A program made the position numbers and the translations under genes. From Opitutaceae bacterium (lineage in GTDB: Bacteria > Verrucomicrobiota > Verrucomicrobiia > Opitutales > Opitutaceae), in contig JAPOIC010000113.1 in assembly GCA_029979145.1 (NCBI GenBank), positions 1-6,654 on the forward strand: DNA of 6,654 nt, given 5' to 3'. Under the pieces are notes generated by a model. It ran no database searches and was not told the origin of the DNA. It saw only the letters and a list, made by a program, of their open reading frames with translations. How positions within the stretch are numbered: the stretch's first letter is position 1; each line of letters starts with the position of its first letter. Below are positions 6,441-6,654 of the stretch, piece by piece.

Positions 6441-6472
6441 TTCAGAAACTGCCGGAGTGGAGAGACGGCCGG

Positions 6473-6654
6473 CAGCGTGCGGATAACTTTCAAGTGCCCT
6501 TCGGCCCCTTCGAGTTTCACGGCGTGGGCGCCGGCCCGGAGGCGGGCGGCGGCGGTGTCGAGCGCGTGCGCCTTGCCCTTGCGGCCGGCCAGAAAAGGCA
6601 TGTCCGCCACGATGAAGCTGCCCGGTTGGCCGCGGGCCACCGCCCGAGTGTGCA
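6473..6654 (-). pseudogene. panB: panB fragment (3-methyl-2-oxobutanoate hydroxymethyltransferase), 3' part missing, 5' part outside window
   Basis: PanB makes ketopantoate from 2-oxoisovalerate and methylene-tetrahydrofolate in pantothenate/CoA synthesis. Reading leftward from 6652, the frame gives HTRAVARGQPGSFIVADMPF and then RLRAGAHAVKLEGAEG, which match the central PanB (alpha/beta)8 barrel, about residues 68-128 of the 264-residue E. coli enzyme. The metal-ligand aspartate (codon 6602-6604, E. coli Asp84) and glutamate (6509-6511, Glu114) are both present. After VIRTL (ending at 6473) the expected segment with a GHLGLTPQ-type motif is absent. The frame instead runs without a stop through a small hairpin (6449-6475), the dispersed repeat, and the antisense of the gmk tail to a TGA at 6293-6295. 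About half the enzyme, including the region of catalytic Glu181, is therefore lost. The upstream half lies beyond the window. An assembly junction at the repeat would look the same. Confidence 0.8.

Noticed and set aside
6441..6455. CAGAAACTGCCGGA resembles CAGAAACGCCGGA at the 3' end of the DAHP synthase gene (minus strand, about 84-97), hinting at a longer shared repeat
   Set aside because: It lies on the opposite side of the repeat unit in the two copies and needs a gap. In one case it is ordinary coding sequence (VQKRRK). Probably chance.
1..6654. A novel multi-gene defence, mobile or biosynthetic system
   Set aside because: The genes are housekeeping enzymes plus two unassigned proteins on different operons. 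No nuclease, toxin, integrase, reverse transcriptase, CRISPR or secretion motif was found.

Overview
The window is GC-rich (roughly two thirds G+C by eye) and gene-dense. It looks like a chromosomal segment of a Verrucomicrobiota bacterium, most likely Opitutaceae. That placement is an inference from base composition, from the character of the hypothetical proteins, and from two intergenic repeat motifs (an ACCACGAAGACACGAAGG type and a CCGCGGATTTCGCGG type) that I recall as common in such genomes. No RNA gene, transposase, integrase, CRISPR array or phage gene is visible.

Layout. The left half is transcribed leftward. It holds a lytic transglycosylase (3739-2786), a 453-residue protein of unknown function with TPR-like and TolB-N-like portions (2689-1328), and a class I DAHP synthase, the first enzyme of the shikimate pathway (1133-75). 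A 121-bp divergent spacer (3740-3860) separates these from a tight rightward cluster: miaB, a tRNA methylthiotransferase (3861-5225); a small six-helix membrane protein (5234-5773); and gmk, guanylate kinase (5778-6386). The gaps in this cluster are 8 and 4 bp, so it reads as an operon. At the right edge lies a leftward fragment of panB (ketopantoate hydroxymethyltransferase). Its homology stops abruptly at about 6473, just before a dispersed-repeat copy, and I read it as a truncated gene or a rearrangement or assembly junction.

Repeats. Copies of the ACCACGAAG-type repeat sit at both ends of the window in opposite orientation (58-78 and 6411-6440, identical over 21 nt). A degenerate third copy (9-30) forms an inverted pair with the first. 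The left repeat supplies the stop codon of the DAHP synthase gene. A second repeat family forms a perfect 21-bp inverted repeat (1198-1218 with 1295-1315) between the DAHP synthase gene and its upstream neighbour.

How the genes relate. Most are housekeeping functions: aromatic amino acid biosynthesis, murein turnover, tRNA modification and GMP phosphorylation. They do not form a single pathway, and I see no defence, secretion, toxin or other novel multi-gene system. The most informative features are the panB break, the repeats at the gene boundaries, and the two unassigned proteins.
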